A stretch of 64,000 nucleotides of DNA from Chryseobacterium sp. CY350 (GTDB lineage: Bacteria; Bacteroidota; Bacteroidia; Flavobacteriales; Weeksellaceae), in contig NZ_CP116034.1 in NCBI RefSeq assembly GCF_027945075.1, forward strand, positions 186,001 to 250,000, in the 5' to 3' direction. Every line of letters starts with the position of its first letter. Position 1 is the stretch's first letter. The translations under genes and the position numbers were made by a program. The notes beneath the pieces are model-generated. The model was not told where the DNA came from. It worked only from the letters and a program-made list of their open reading frames with translations, and did not search any database. Of the stretch, positions 40,233 through 49,005 are shown one piece after another.

Positions 40233-41024
40233 ATGGAAATTTTTGGATATATCGCATCTGTTTTTATCGGGATTTCATTGGGATTGCTGGGTGGCGGAGG
40301 AAGTATTCTTACTGTTCCGGTTTTGGTTTATCTTTTTGGGATTGATGTTTTTCTTGCGACAGAATATTCCCTTTTTATTGTCGGAGTCAGTAGTTTGGTT
40401 GGCTCTTTTTCTTATTTTAAAAATGGTTTGGTCAACGTAAGAACAGCGTTGGTTTTTGGAATCCCATCAGTTATTTCTATTTTCCTTACAAGAAATTTTC
40501 TCTTGCCTCTCATTCCTGATCAGGTATTTTCTTTGGGTGGTTTTCTGCTAACCAGGAATCTGCTTTTATTATTAATTTTTGCTGCTTTAATGATTATCGC
40601 CTCCTATAAAATGATTCAAAAAAATAGGGACTCGAAAGTGAAAAATATCGCATCCAAAAACAAGACAGTTCTCGCAGCAGGACAAGGTTCAGCTGTTGGA
40701 ATCATTACAGGTTTACTTGGAGCAGGCGGTGGATTTTTAATTATTCCTGCTTTGGTCAATTTGTTGAAAACGCCAATGAAAGTCGCCATTGGAACTTCAT
40801 TGGTCATTGTCTCGTTCAATTCTCTGATTGGATTTTTTTCTTCGATGAACAGTGTTGATATTGATTGGAATTTTTTAGCGACTATTTCAGCAATTTCCAT
40901 AATAGGAATTGTTATAGGTACTGAATTATCAAAGATAATTAACGGTAAAAAACTTAAGCCGATCTTTGGATATTTCATTCTCATAATGGGAATTTACATT
41001 ATCATTAAAGAAGTTTTATTTTAA
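40233..41024 (+). CDS. TSUP/TauE-SafE family sulfite exporter-like protein
   Basis: A 263-residue membrane protein with about eight segments in two repeated halves. Each half begins with a glycine-rich motif, G-L-L-G-G-G-G-S-I-L (near 18-27) and G-L-L-G-A-G-G-G-F-L (mid-protein), the hallmark of TSUP transporters that move sulfite, sulfonates or thiosulfate. It is the first structural gene after the Crp/Fnr regulator, driven by promoter 1. Export of sulfite made by the persulfide dioxygenase-like enzyme downstream is the likely role. Confidence 0.86.
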   Translation: MEIFGYIASVFIGISLGLLGGGGSILTVPVLVYLFGIDVFLATEYSLFIVGVSSLVGSFSYFKNGLVNVRTALVFGIPSVISIFLTRNFLLPLIPDQVFSLGGFLLTRNLLLLLIFAALMIIASYKMIQKNRDSKVKNIASKNKTVLAAGQGSAVGIITGLLGAGGGFLIIPALVNLLKTPMKVAIGTSLVIVSFNSLIGFFSSMNSVDIDWNFLATISAISIIGIVIGTELSKIINGKKLKPIFGYFILIMGIYIIIKEVLF

Positions 41025-41048
41025 ATTAATAAAACAGAAGATAAAATT

Positions 41049-41097
41049 CTTATGTAACAAAAGTAGCTGTAGAAAAGGATGAGAGCATCGAAATTTG
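41049..41097 (+). promoter_or_regulatory. sulfur-cluster promoter 2 with Crp/Fnr-type site
   Basis: CTTATGTAACAAAAGTAGC (41049-41067) repeats the element of promoter 1 without a mismatch. The -7 box GAAATTTG (41090-41097) again lies 41 bp from the element start, although the first base of the box is not T. Confidence 0.7.
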
Positions 41098-41176
41098 TAC
41101 TTCATAAAGAATCGGTTAAGAATCGTCAATACATACTTTCAAAAAAAGTTTCAAAAATAAATTAAAAAAATAAGTA

Positions 41177-41740
41177 ATGATAGAAATTATAAAAGAACCC
41201 TGGCCTTGGTATGTTGCAGGTCCTTTGGTAGGTCTCACTGTCCCAATTTTACTGATCTTAGGTAACAAATCTTTCGGAATCAGCTCGTCTTTACGGCATA
41301 TCTGTGCAGCCTGCGTTCCAGCCAATATCAATTTTTTCCAATACGACTGGAAAAAGGAATTATGGAATTTGTTTTTTGTCTTCGGAATTTTATTAGGTGG
41401 ATTGCTGGCTACTCAATTTCTTATGAATCCTGAAGAAATTACCGTAAACCCAAATCTTAAAGCTGAATTGAGCGGTTATGGAATTACCGATTACGGCAAT
41501 CTTATTCCTCTTCAGCTGATGAATTTTGCAAATCTATTGAATTTGAAAGGTTTTATCATTATGGTTATGGGTGGTTTTTTGGTAGGTTTCGGAACCCGTT
41601 ATGCAGGCGGCTGTACAAGTGGTCACGCTATAATGGGGCTGTCCAATCTTCAATGGCCATCTCTGGTTGCGACGATTTGTTTTATGACAGGTGGCTTTTT
41701 AATGGCGAATGTTATTTTACCCCTTATTCTTTCACTTTAA
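41177..41740 (+). CDS. YeeE/YedE family thiosulfate transporter half
   Basis: A 187-residue membrane protein with five or so segments. The signature [16 protein letters not shown] near residue 145 holds the conserved Cys that hands sulfur across the membrane in YeeE proteins. A second Cys pair in I-C-A-A-C-V-P-A-N lies near 45-53. The next gene is the second half, so a two-subunit channel is likely. Its promoter (41049-41097) shares the element of the TSUP promoter. Confidence 0.87.
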   Translation: MIEIIKEPWPWYVAGPLVGLTVPILLILGNKSFGISSSLRHICAACVPANINFFQYDWKKELWNLFFVFGILLGGLLATQFLMNPEEITVNPNLKAELSGYGITDYGNLIPLQLMNFANLLNLKGFIIMVMGGFLVGFGTRYAGGCTSGHAIMGLSNLQWPSLVATICFMTGGFLMANVILPLILSL

Positions 41741-41752
41741 AATTTAATTATT

Positions 41753-42235
41753 ATGGAAAAAGACAATAATGCACTTCAGCAGAATAGTGTTTGTGTCAAT
41801 GAAAATCCTTCGCAGATTCATTGGTATCATCATATCAGATATCTCATTGTAGGAATTTTATTCGGAATTGTTTTCGTCAAGTCTGAAGTGATCAGCTGGT
41901 TCAGAATTCAGGAAATGTTCCGCCTGCAGTCATTTCATATGTTTGGCATTATCGCAAGTGCAATAGTTACAGGAATGATCTCAATTTGGGTGATCAAGAA
42001 ATTCAATATCAAAACCCTCGATGGAGAACCTATTTCTATTGCGCCAAAAAAATTCAATAAAGGTCAAATCTATGGCGGGCTCATTTTTGGTTTTGGTTGG
42101 GCAATTACCGGCGCTTGTCCTGGACCGTTGTTCGCGCAGATCGGGACAGGCTCATTGGTTGTGATTGTTACGCTGATAAGCGCTGTTTTCGGAACGTGGG
42201 TCTATGGATATTTTAGAGAAAAATTGCCGCATTAA
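41753..42235 (+). CDS. YeeE/YedE family thiosulfate transporter half (partner)
   Basis: A 160-residue membrane protein with about four segments and the second-half signature G-F-G-W-A-I-T-G-A-C-P-G-P-L-F-A-Q-I-G near residue 118-136, including the conserved Cys. It begins 13 bp after its partner and is probably co-translated with it. Split YeeE halves such as this are common in Bacteroidota and usually neighbour an MBL-rhodanese protein, as here. Confidence 0.87.
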   Translation: MEKDNNALQQNSVCVNENPSQIHWYHHIRYLIVGILFGIVFVKSEVISWFRIQEMFRLQSFHMFGIIASAIVTGMISIWVIKKFNIKTLDGEPISIAPKKFNKGQIYGGLIFGFGWAITGACPGPLFAQIGTGSLVVIVTLISAVFGTWVYGYFREKLPH

Positions 42236-42336
42236 AGGCTATCGACAGAATTTTTGGCGAGATAAAAGTTTCGGTTTAAAAAAAGATTATTCTGGAATTT
42301 GGTTTAAATAAATTAAGTTTAATAAAAATAAAAGTT

Positions 42337-43737
42337 ATGTTTTTTCAGCATATTTATGATAAAAGCCTTGCGCAGGCAAGTTACCTGATCGGTTGTCAGG
42401 CAAAAGGAGAAGCGATTGTTATCGATGCAAAAAGAGATATTGATACCTACCTTCAGATAGCAAAAGAAAATAATCTTAAAATAACACATATCACAGAAAC
42501 CCATATTCACGCAGATTTTCTGTCCGGCTCACGTGAACTGGCCGCAGTGACTGGTGCTGATCTTTATCTTTCTGATGAAGGCGGTGATGATTGGCAATAT
42601 CAGTTTCCACATATCGGTTTAAGGAACGGCGATGAAATAAAAGTTGGAAACCTGACTTTAAAAGTAATTCATACACCCGGACATACACCTGAAAGTATCA
42701 GTTTTTTGCTGACCGATCATCCGGCTACAGATGAGCCTGTTATGATATTCACCGGAGATTTTGTTTTTGTAGGCGATGTCGGAAGACCGGATCTTTTGGA
42801 AAAAGCAGCCGGAATTGAAGGAACTCAGGAAAAGGGAGCGAAAGAAATGTATCAGTCGGTACAGGATTTTAGTATACTTCCTTCATATATTCAGGTTTGG
42901 CCGGGACACGGTGCCGGTTCTGCTTGCGGGAAATCTCTTGGAGCAGTACCGAGTTCTACCATTGGCTATGAAAAGATCCGTAATTGGGCATTTCAATATA
43001 AAGATGATGAAGATGGTTTCATTGATTATCTTTTGGAAGGACAGCCTGAGCCTCCAAAATATTTTTCAATGATGAAAAAACTCAATAAAATGGATAGACC
43101 TTTACTGACAGAAGTTCCTCAGCAGAGAAAACTTTCCAAAGAAGAATTTCTCAAAGCATATTCTGAAGATGTGACCGTCATTGATACAAGAGATAAAGTG
43201 GATTTTGCAAACGGTTTTATTCCTAAAAGTATCAATATTCAGGGTAATAATTCTTTTTCGACGTGGATGGGATGGATTTTAGATTACTCTCAACCATTTA
43301 TTCTGATTGCAGAACAAGATAAGATGGATGTTCTTACAAGAAAACTCATGCGAATCGGAATGGATCAGATGATGGGTTTTGTGGAAGATGTAAATGATTT
43401 TGGTTTAGATTTGCTGACCTCTGATATTATTGATATTAATGAGTTCAAAACGTATCTGAAACGAGACGATATACAGATTGTAGATGTGAGGAACAAAACA
43501 GAGTATGAAGATGCGCACATAGAAAACGCAGACAATGTTTTTGTCGGTACTTTGGAGGACCATCTTTATGAAATTTCTAAAGATAAAACGGTGATCATTC
43601 ATTGTCAGAGTGGTGATAGGGCAGCGATCGCATATTCACTTCTAAGAAAAAACGGTTTTGAAAGAGTGAAAAATTTTTCTGGCGGAATGAGAGAATGGTT
43701 GGCTACAAATGGTGCAACTTCTATCTGTAAGATTTGA
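42337..43737 (+). CDS. MBL-fold / rhodanese fusion, persulfide dioxygenase-like
   Basis: A 466-residue enzyme. The N-terminal MBL domain has T-H-I-H-A-D-F-L-S-G (55-64) and H-T-P-G-H-T-P-E-S, the iron site of ETHE1/CstB-type persulfide dioxygenases. Two rhodanese domains follow. The first (about 275-360) has an Asp/Glu region F-I-L-I-A-E-Q-D in place of the Cys loop and is probably inactive. The second has I-H-C-Q-S-G-D-R-A-A with the catalytic Cys. Such enzymes oxidise persulfide to sulfite and thiosulfate, fitting the neighbouring sulfite and thiosulfate transporters. Confidence 0.87.
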   Translation: MFFQHIYDKSLAQASYLIGCQAKGEAIVIDAKRDIDTYLQIAKENNLKITHITETHIHADFLSGSRELAAVTGADLYLSDEGGDDWQYQFPHIGLRNGDEIKVGNLTLKVIHTPGHTPESISFLLTDHPATDEPVMIFTGDFVFVGDVGRPDLLEKAAGIEGTQEKGAKEMYQSVQDFSILPSYIQVWPGHGAGSACGKSLGAVPSSTIGYEKIRNWAFQYKDDEDGFIDYLLEGQPEPPKYFSMMKKLNKMDRPLLTEVPQQRKLSKEEFLKAYSEDVTVIDTRDKVDFANGFIPKSINIQGNNSFSTWMGWILDYSQPFILIAEQDKMDVLTRKLMRIGMDQMMGFVEDVNDFGLDLLTSDIIDINEFKTYLKRDDIQIVDVRNKTEYEDAHIENADNVFVGTLEDHLYEISKDKTVIIHCQSGDRAAIAYSLLRKNGFERVKNFSGGMREWLATNGATSICKI

Positions 43738-43772
43738 AATCACTAAATTGAAACAAAATAAAAAACATTAAT

Positions 43773-44411
43773 ATGGAAGATCATAAAGTAAACGATCTGT
43801 GGACTTCGAGATGGGATGACAGATATAGCAAGGAAGAGTTTGCTTATGGTGAAGAACCCAATAATTATTTAAAAGAACAATTGTCAAAACTAACGGTTGG
43901 TTCCATTCTTTTCCCTGCAGAAGGGGAAGGACGAAATGCCGTTTATGCTGCCAAAAGAGGTTGGAATGTTTCTGCGTTCGACATTAGTGTTGAAGGTAAA
44001 AACAAAGCGGTTAAACTTGCTAACAAAAATGATGTGACAATCAATTACAAAGTTGGTGAATTGGAAACTTTGGATTTTGAAAATGAACAATTTGATGCAA
44101 TCGCTTTGATCTACGCACATTTTCCTCCAACTATCAAATCGCTTTACCATCAAACATTTGACAGATTACTGAAAAAAAATGGAACCATCATCTTTGAAGC
44201 ATTTAGTAAAAAACATATCGATTATGTTACGGCAGACGATAAAGTAGGTGGACCAAAAGATATTGAAAGTTTATTTTCAATAGAAGAGATCAGATCAGAC
44301 TTCCCAAACTATGAAATTATTGAATTATCTGAACTGGAAATTGAACTAAGTGAAGGACTTTATCACAATGGAGTAGGCTCGGTAATACGGTTCGTTGGGA
44401 GAAAAAAGTAA
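43773..44411 (+). CDS. SAM-dependent methyltransferase, TehB/thiol methyltransferase-like
   Basis: A 212-residue class I methyltransferase. The first motif is [17 protein letters not shown], with F-P-A-E-G-E-G replacing the usual GxGxG glycine loop, as in some thiopurine/TehB-type enzymes. Next are V-S-A-F-D-I-S (acidic SAM contact) and I-A-L-I-Y-A-H-F. The start [13 protein letters not shown] is typical of TehB-like proteins. It may methylate sulfide, thiols or tellurite. It follows the MBL-rhodanese gene by 36 bp. Confidence 0.82.
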   Translation: MEDHKVNDLWTSRWDDRYSKEEFAYGEEPNNYLKEQLSKLTVGSILFPAEGEGRNAVYAAKRGWNVSAFDISVEGKNKAVKLANKNDVTINYKVGELETLDFENEQFDAIALIYAHFPPTIKSLYHQTFDRLLKKNGTIIFEAFSKKHIDYVTADDKVGGPKDIESLFSIEEIRSDFPNYEIIELSELEIELSEGLYHNGVGSVIRFVGRKK

Positions 44412-44520
44412 CACGATGCAGGGAATAGTTTTGTATGAGGAGGAATAAAATATTACGTGACCCAATTCAAGACTACAAATGATGGTATTTAGAAATGGTA
44501 ATGAAGTAAAATAGTTGAAA

Positions 44521-45225
44521 ATGTATAAAAAATTGATCACAGTATTTCTGGTACTTGTTGTACCAGGAGTTCTCATAGCACAGAATAAAACTGAACAAAA
44601 AAGTCTACCGGCTAAAGAGTTCTACAATAAAATAGAAACTGCTAAAGATGCTCAACTCGTCGATGTAAGAACTCTAGATGAATTCCTGAACGGACATCTT
44701 ATCAACGCAATGAATATCGATTGGAAAGCAGATGATTTCGAAGAGAAATCTAAAGCTTTGGATAAAAACAAACCGGTATATGTTTATTGTATGAGCGGAC
44801 CGAGAAGCACTGCTGCTAGTACAAAACTGCAGGCAATGGGTTTTAATAAAGTCTATGTAATGGAAGGTGGAATGATGAAATGGAGAAACGCAGATCTCCC
44901 GGAGATAAAAAAGTCCAACACTGTAGGAATGAGTCTTGCACACTACAATGAATTATTGGATAGTAAAACTCTTGTTCTGGTTGATTTCTACGCAGAATGG
45001 TGTGCCCCTTGCAAAAAAATGGAGCCATACCTCAAAAAAATAGGATCTGAATTGTCGGACAAAGTAAAAGTCGTAAGAATCGATGCTGATGAAAACACTC
45101 AACTATGTAAAGAACTGAATGTTTCTGCACTTCCTGTTTTAAAATTATACAAAAATAAAAATGTGATCTGGGAAAATCTGGGATTTGTGGAGGAAGCAGA
45201 AGTAAGAAAACAAATTTTGCAATAA
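44521..45225 (+). CDS. exported rhodanese-thioredoxin fusion
   Basis: From the ATG at 44521 the protein has 234 residues; an in-frame TTG two codons earlier is less likely. A signal peptide ends V-L-I-A-Q (17-21). A rhodanese domain follows, with D-V-R-T-L-D-E-F-L-N-G-H (48-59) and active Cys90 in V-Y-C-M-S-G-P-R-S. A thioredoxin domain has W-C-A-P-C (Cys161, Cys164). The fusion suggests persulfide made on the rhodanese is reduced by the attached thioredoxin in the periplasm. It lies within the sulfur cluster. Confidence 0.86.
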   Translation: MYKKLITVFLVLVVPGVLIAQNKTEQKSLPAKEFYNKIETAKDAQLVDVRTLDEFLNGHLINAMNIDWKADDFEEKSKALDKNKPVYVYCMSGPRSTAASTKLQAMGFNKVYVMEGGMMKWRNADLPEIKKSNTVGMSLAHYNELLDSKTLVLVDFYAEWCAPCKKMEPYLKKIGSELSDKVKVVRIDADENTQLCKELNVSALPVLKLYKNKNVIWENLGFVEEAEVRKQILQ

Positions 45226-45241
45226 GCACCATACGATAACA

Positions 45242-45844
45242 ATGGAAAAATCCAAAATGTGGCTCAAAAAAAACTGGAGTACTGTACTTTTCGTAGGAAT
45301 ATTTATTCTCCTCTTGGTCAGTCCGGATGCGAAAGCCTGGCTGATGCGACAAATCATTTCTACAGGTCTATTGAATTCAAAAATTGAGAAAAAAAGTGTT
45401 GGAAAACCCTTAGAGGAAATGAATCCATCCATCTCTGAAAGCTTTACTGTAAAAGATGAAAACGGAAAGATCATCAATGTTTCTGGACTAAAGGGTAAAG
45501 TGGTCTTTATTAATTTCTGGGCATCTTGGTGTCCTCCTTGCAGAGCTGAATTTCCTTCAATTCAGAAGTTTTTTGAAAAATACAGAAGCAGAGATGAACT
45601 CGTTTTCCTCACTGTAAATCTAGATGAAGATCTGGATGCTGGAAAAATGTATCTTGAAAAAGAAAAATTCACAGTGCCGTTTTTATTTCCCAATGGAAAT
45701 ATCCCAAAGGTATATTTCAATGGCTCACTTCCTACAACCGTAATTTTGGATAAGACAGGCAAAATAAGATTGCACCACGCAGGAATGGCAGATTACAGCA
45801 AAGATTCTTTCTATGAAGAAATTGATAAACTTTTGAAAGAGTAG
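45242..45844 (+). CDS. membrane-anchored TlpA-like thiol:disulfide oxidoreductase
   Basis: A 200-residue protein with an N-terminal membrane anchor (about 13-28) and a periplasmic thioredoxin fold. The active site W-C-P-P-C gives Cys97 and Cys100 within F-W-A-S-W-C-P-P-C-R-A-E-F. Catalytic features of TlpA/ResA (L-K-G-K-V-V-F-I-N-F) are present, and the cis-Pro lies in L-P-T-T-V-I-L-D. It starts 16 bp after the rhodanese-thioredoxin gene and probably keeps that protein or other periplasmic thiols reduced. Confidence 0.87.
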   Translation: MEKSKMWLKKNWSTVLFVGIFILLLVSPDAKAWLMRQIISTGLLNSKIEKKSVGKPLEEMNPSISESFTVKDENGKIINVSGLKGKVVFINFWASWCPPCRAEFPSIQKFFEKYRSRDELVFLTVNLDEDLDAGKMYLEKEKFTVPFLFPNGNIPKVYFNGSLPTTVILDKTGKIRLHHAGMADYSKDSFYEEIDKLLKE

Positions 45845-46185
45845 AGATCTTGTATTAGTAATACATTTTTAAAAATGCAGTTTAACATGTTTTTAAAACA
45901 AAAAGTGTTGTATGTGTGATATTATTCCTTCAAAATAATCCAGATATCTATCCAATTTATCCCTGTTTTTCCGGTAGACGCTTTTGTTACTATTGTTTTA
46001 CAGGCATTATTTGAATACTGCTGTGAGAAATATCGTTATCAGCATTATATTTAGATGGCTCTATTCCCAAATTAGTACAGCATTAGAAATAGAAATTTAA
46101 TTCGGTATCATCTGTTAAATTTGATCATTTTTCAGATTTTGTTTAGATTGCAATAAAAATATAATGTACTTTTGTGCCCTCGGTT
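45845..46185. other. intergenic region with promoter of the TonB receptor unit
   Basis: The only recognisable element is TACTTTTG (46167-46174), a perfect TAnnTTTG. No iron-box-like palindrome stood out by eye. A GTG at 46174 shares the last base of the box and is therefore not a start. Confidence 0.5.
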
Positions 46186-46527
46186 ATGCAAAAATCTTTC
46201 AGAAACTTTTTTGTGTTTTCATTATTGCTGTTGTTTTTTTATAACGTCAGTGGTGTAGGTATTTGCATAGAACATGCCCAACACAGCAAAAACATTTCTG
46301 CAAAATCAAAAAATTCCAAGACCGAAAAACACTCGTCTATTTCTCAGGATGACGAATGTCAGTGTGAGCTTCACATGCAGATGAATCACGTTATTATAAC
46401 GGATTCTTTCTCGCTCGAATTTCCTATAAACAATCTTATTAATCAAGAGATCCCTCATACGAAGGCGATTACCTATCGTTGTTTGCTCGACTATTTCAGT
46501 TCCAGAGCACCGCCATCATTGTCTTAA
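46186..46527 (+). CDS. small exported Cys/His-rich protein preceding the TonB receptor
   Basis: From the ATG at 46186 the protein has 113 residues. The leader F-V-F-S-L-L-L-L-F-F-Y is followed by G-I-C-I-E-H-A-Q-H, then D-D-E-C-Q-C-E-L-H-M-Q-M-N-H, and ends R-A-P-P-S-L-S. Cys and His spacing suggests metal binding. The upstream GTG is excluded by the promoter box. Such short proteins often precede TonB-dependent receptor genes in Bacteroidota and may be accessory metal carriers. The Pro-Pro tail recalls the CNGKC proteins at 31-33 kb, though the Cys pattern differs. Confidence 0.62.
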   Translation: MQKSFRNFFVFSLLLLFFYNVSGVGICIEHAQHSKNISAKSKNSKTEKHSSISQDDECQCELHMQMNHVIITDSFSLEFPINNLINQEIPHTKAITYRCLLDYFSSRAPPSLS

Positions 46528-46659
46528 TTCTGCAGTATAATATTCTGTATTTACTCCAACCAACCCATGCAGGTTTTCTGATCTGTAAGACAATATCTGT
46601 GGACTTTTTGTATTAAACCACTACAATAGCTCCTTTTACTAATAGTTGACATAATAACG

Positions 46660-49002
46660 ATGTCAGTCTCATTCATTTATTCAATGACAACCAAAAATTG
46701 CATTAATTTGGGAATAATTTATTTTATTTCCACAAAAAAAATAAGGCTACCTGCTGCCGCTTTTATCTTCATATCTCCTTTTTTTAATGCGCAGAAATCT
46801 AAAATTGATTCGGTTTCTGCAACCATCCAAACCGTAGAGATCATCGGTCGAAAATCCAAAGGATATACTTCCGATTATTCATTCGTCGCCACCAAAATAG
46901 CGATCAAAAACAAAGATCTCCCATTAACTCTGAATACGGTCACCAAAGAATTGATGAATGACCGACAGGCTTTCCAGCTTGGTGATGTGATGAAAAATGT
47001 AAGCGGTGTTTCCCCCTCGAGTTATTACAATCAATATAATATTCGGGGAATCAGTCAGAACGAAGAAGGGCAGATCATCAACGGCTTGCGGACGAGACAG
47101 TTTTATTTTCTTCAACCGATGACCTCCAATATTGAAAGGGTTGAGGTCTTCAAAGGTCCCGCAAGTATTACGATGTCCAGCGTAGATCCCGGAGGCACGA
47201 TCAATATGGTGACCAAAAAGCCATTGCTCAATTCTCTCCATGAGGTCAGTTTTTCTGGCGGAAGTTTTGATACCTACCGTGTGACTACAGATCTTACAGG
47301 TCCTATTAATAAGAGTAAGACCTTGTTCTACCGTCTCAACGGCGCTTATCAGGACGCAGGGTCATTTCGGGACAATGTAAATAATAATGGCATTTTAATT
47401 TCTCCATCCATAAGTTACGTTCCGAACGAAAAAACATCCTTAAATGTAGAATTGATCTTCAATAACCTGCACGGAAATCTTGACCGTGGCCAGCCCATTT
47501 TTGGAGCTGTGGCTGGAAAGACCGATTTGAAAAGTACTCCGAAAAGCTTAAATCTGGGTGCTCACGCTGATTATTTTAAAACAAAAGAACTGATCATTAT
47601 GGGGTTTTTTGCGCATCATTTCAACAAAAACATAAGTTTCAATGCTTCCTACATGAAACAGTTTTGGAGTGAAGATCTGCAAGAGCATCGTACAACTAAT
47701 GCTTTCGCTCCCGACATTGACAATCAACCAATTCCCAGTCTGGCAATGATGCAGTTTATCCAAAGAAGGCAAAGTTGGGAAGTTGACAATGTAAATTCCT
47801 ACTTCAATTTTGATTTTAAGACAGGAAAAGTCGATCACCAGACCTTGATAGGTTATGACACACAGATCTGGGAAAAAAGGGATGGCGGACAACAGAATGC
47901 CGCAAGAGGTTTCCTTTTGAAGGATGGTTCTGTAGCCTCTTCTTATGATCCTACTAAGGCAGACAATTATCAACTGGTTAATTACAATGGATTACTGATG
48001 CCAAAACCCAATGTTTCACCATTTGACCTGACGCCGGGAGCACAGAATCATCAGGGTATTGATTTTTATCATATGAACGTGATGACAGCATTATCGTCTG
48101 CACTTACAACCACGCATGCAGCGTATGTCCAGCATCTTTTGACTTGGAAACGATTCAAAATACTATCCGGAGTTCGGCAGGAATGGTTTCAGGATATTAC
48201 CAACTTCAAAAAGTCCGATGAAACATCTTTTGATAATGCTAAATTACTCTACAGATTAGGGATCACCTATAGCATCACAGATGAGATCAATCTTTACGGA
48301 ACCTATCTTACAGGCTATCAGCCGCAGTCTAATACGGTGACACTGATGCCAAATACGGGAAGTTTTACTGGTTCGAATTCGGCTGCAAGATTCAAGCCTC
48401 TAACTTCTGACCTGAAGGAATTTGGTATGAAAGCACAATTATTTGGAAGGATCGCGGTGAATCTGGCTTTGTATGAGATCAATCAAAGGAATATTCTGAT
48501 CAATGCCAACAATCCCGCAGAGCCAGACGAACTGATACAGCGTGGTGCCGACCGAAGCCGAGGTTTCGAAGCTGAATTCACAGGATACATTGTACCGCAA
48601 TGGCATATCTACGGTGGATACAGCTACATTGATGCCAAGGTTTTAAATGATTCTAATGCTGACCTGAACGGGAAACGGAAAGAAAACACTTCCAAAAACT
48701 CGGTCAATATCTGGACAAGATATAATTTTTCCAATATCAAAGCTTTGAGAAATTTCGGAGTTGGATTGGGAATGTTGTATCAAAGTTCAAAGGTCCCTTG
48801 GTTCACCAGAAGTTTTGAGCTTCCTTCCTATGCAACCGTAGACGCCGCTTTATATTACTCACCTTTTAGATCAAAAGTTCAATTCTCAATCAACGTGAAT
48901 AACATAACCAACACCTCCTATTGGATAGGCGCCCAAAATTATTTGAGGTTATTCCCCGGCGCTCCAAGAAATTATTTAATAACGGCTACTTATAAATTTT
49001 AA
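46660..49002 (+). CDS. TonB-dependent siderophore-type receptor
   Basis: A 780-residue outer-membrane receptor of the FecA/FhuA type. The plug carries T-L-N-T-V-T-K-E-L-M-N-D-R, N-V-S-G-V-S-P, Y-N-Q-Y-N-I-R-G-I and R-V-E-V-F-K-G-P-A-S-I, followed by P-G-G-T-I-N-M-V-T-K-K-P. The barrel ends in L-I-T-A-T-Y-K-F with the C-terminal Phe. No SusC-type N-terminal domain is present. An alternative ATG at 46684 would shorten the N-terminus. Ferric siderophore import is the likely role. An ABC exporter starts 4 bp downstream. Confidence 0.87.
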   Translation: MSVSFIYSMTTKNCINLGIIYFISTKKIRLPAAAFIFISPFFNAQKSKIDSVSATIQTVEIIGRKSKGYTSDYSFVATKIAIKNKDLPLTLNTVTKELMNDRQAFQLGDVMKNVSGVSPSSYYNQYNIRGISQNEEGQIINGLRTRQFYFLQPMTSNIERVEVFKGPASITMSSVDPGGTINMVTKKPLLNSLHEVSFSGGSFDTYRVTTDLTGPINKSKTLFYRLNGAYQDAGSFRDNVNNNGILISPSISYVPNEKTSLNVELIFNNLHGNLDRGQPIFGAVAGKTDLKSTPKSLNLGAHADYFKTKELIIMGFFAHHFNKNISFNASYMKQFWSEDLQEHRTTNAFAPDIDNQPIPSLAMMQFIQRRQSWEVDNVNSYFNFDFKTGKVDHQTLIGYDTQIWEKRDGGQQNAARGFLLKDGSVASSYDPTKADNYQLVNYNGLLMPKPNVSPFDLTPGAQNHQGIDFYHMNVMTALSSALTTTHAAYVQHLLTWKRFKILSGVRQEWFQDITNFKKSDETSFDNAKLLYRLGITYSITDEINLYGTYLTGYQPQSNTVTLMPNTGSFTGSNSAARFKPLTSDLKEFGMKAQLFGRIAVNLALYEINQRNILINANNPAEPDELIQRGADRSRGFEAEFTGYIVPQWHIYGGYSYIDAKVLNDSNADLNGKRKENTSKNSVNIWTRYNFSNIKALRNFGVGLGMLYQSSKVPWFTRSFELPSYATVDAALYYSPFRSKVQFSINVNNITNTSYWIGAQNYLRLFPGAPRNYLITATYKF

Positions 49003-49005
49003 ACG

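Noticed and set aside
46174..46185. GTG start for the Cys/His-rich protein
   Set aside because: Its first base is the last base of the -7 box.
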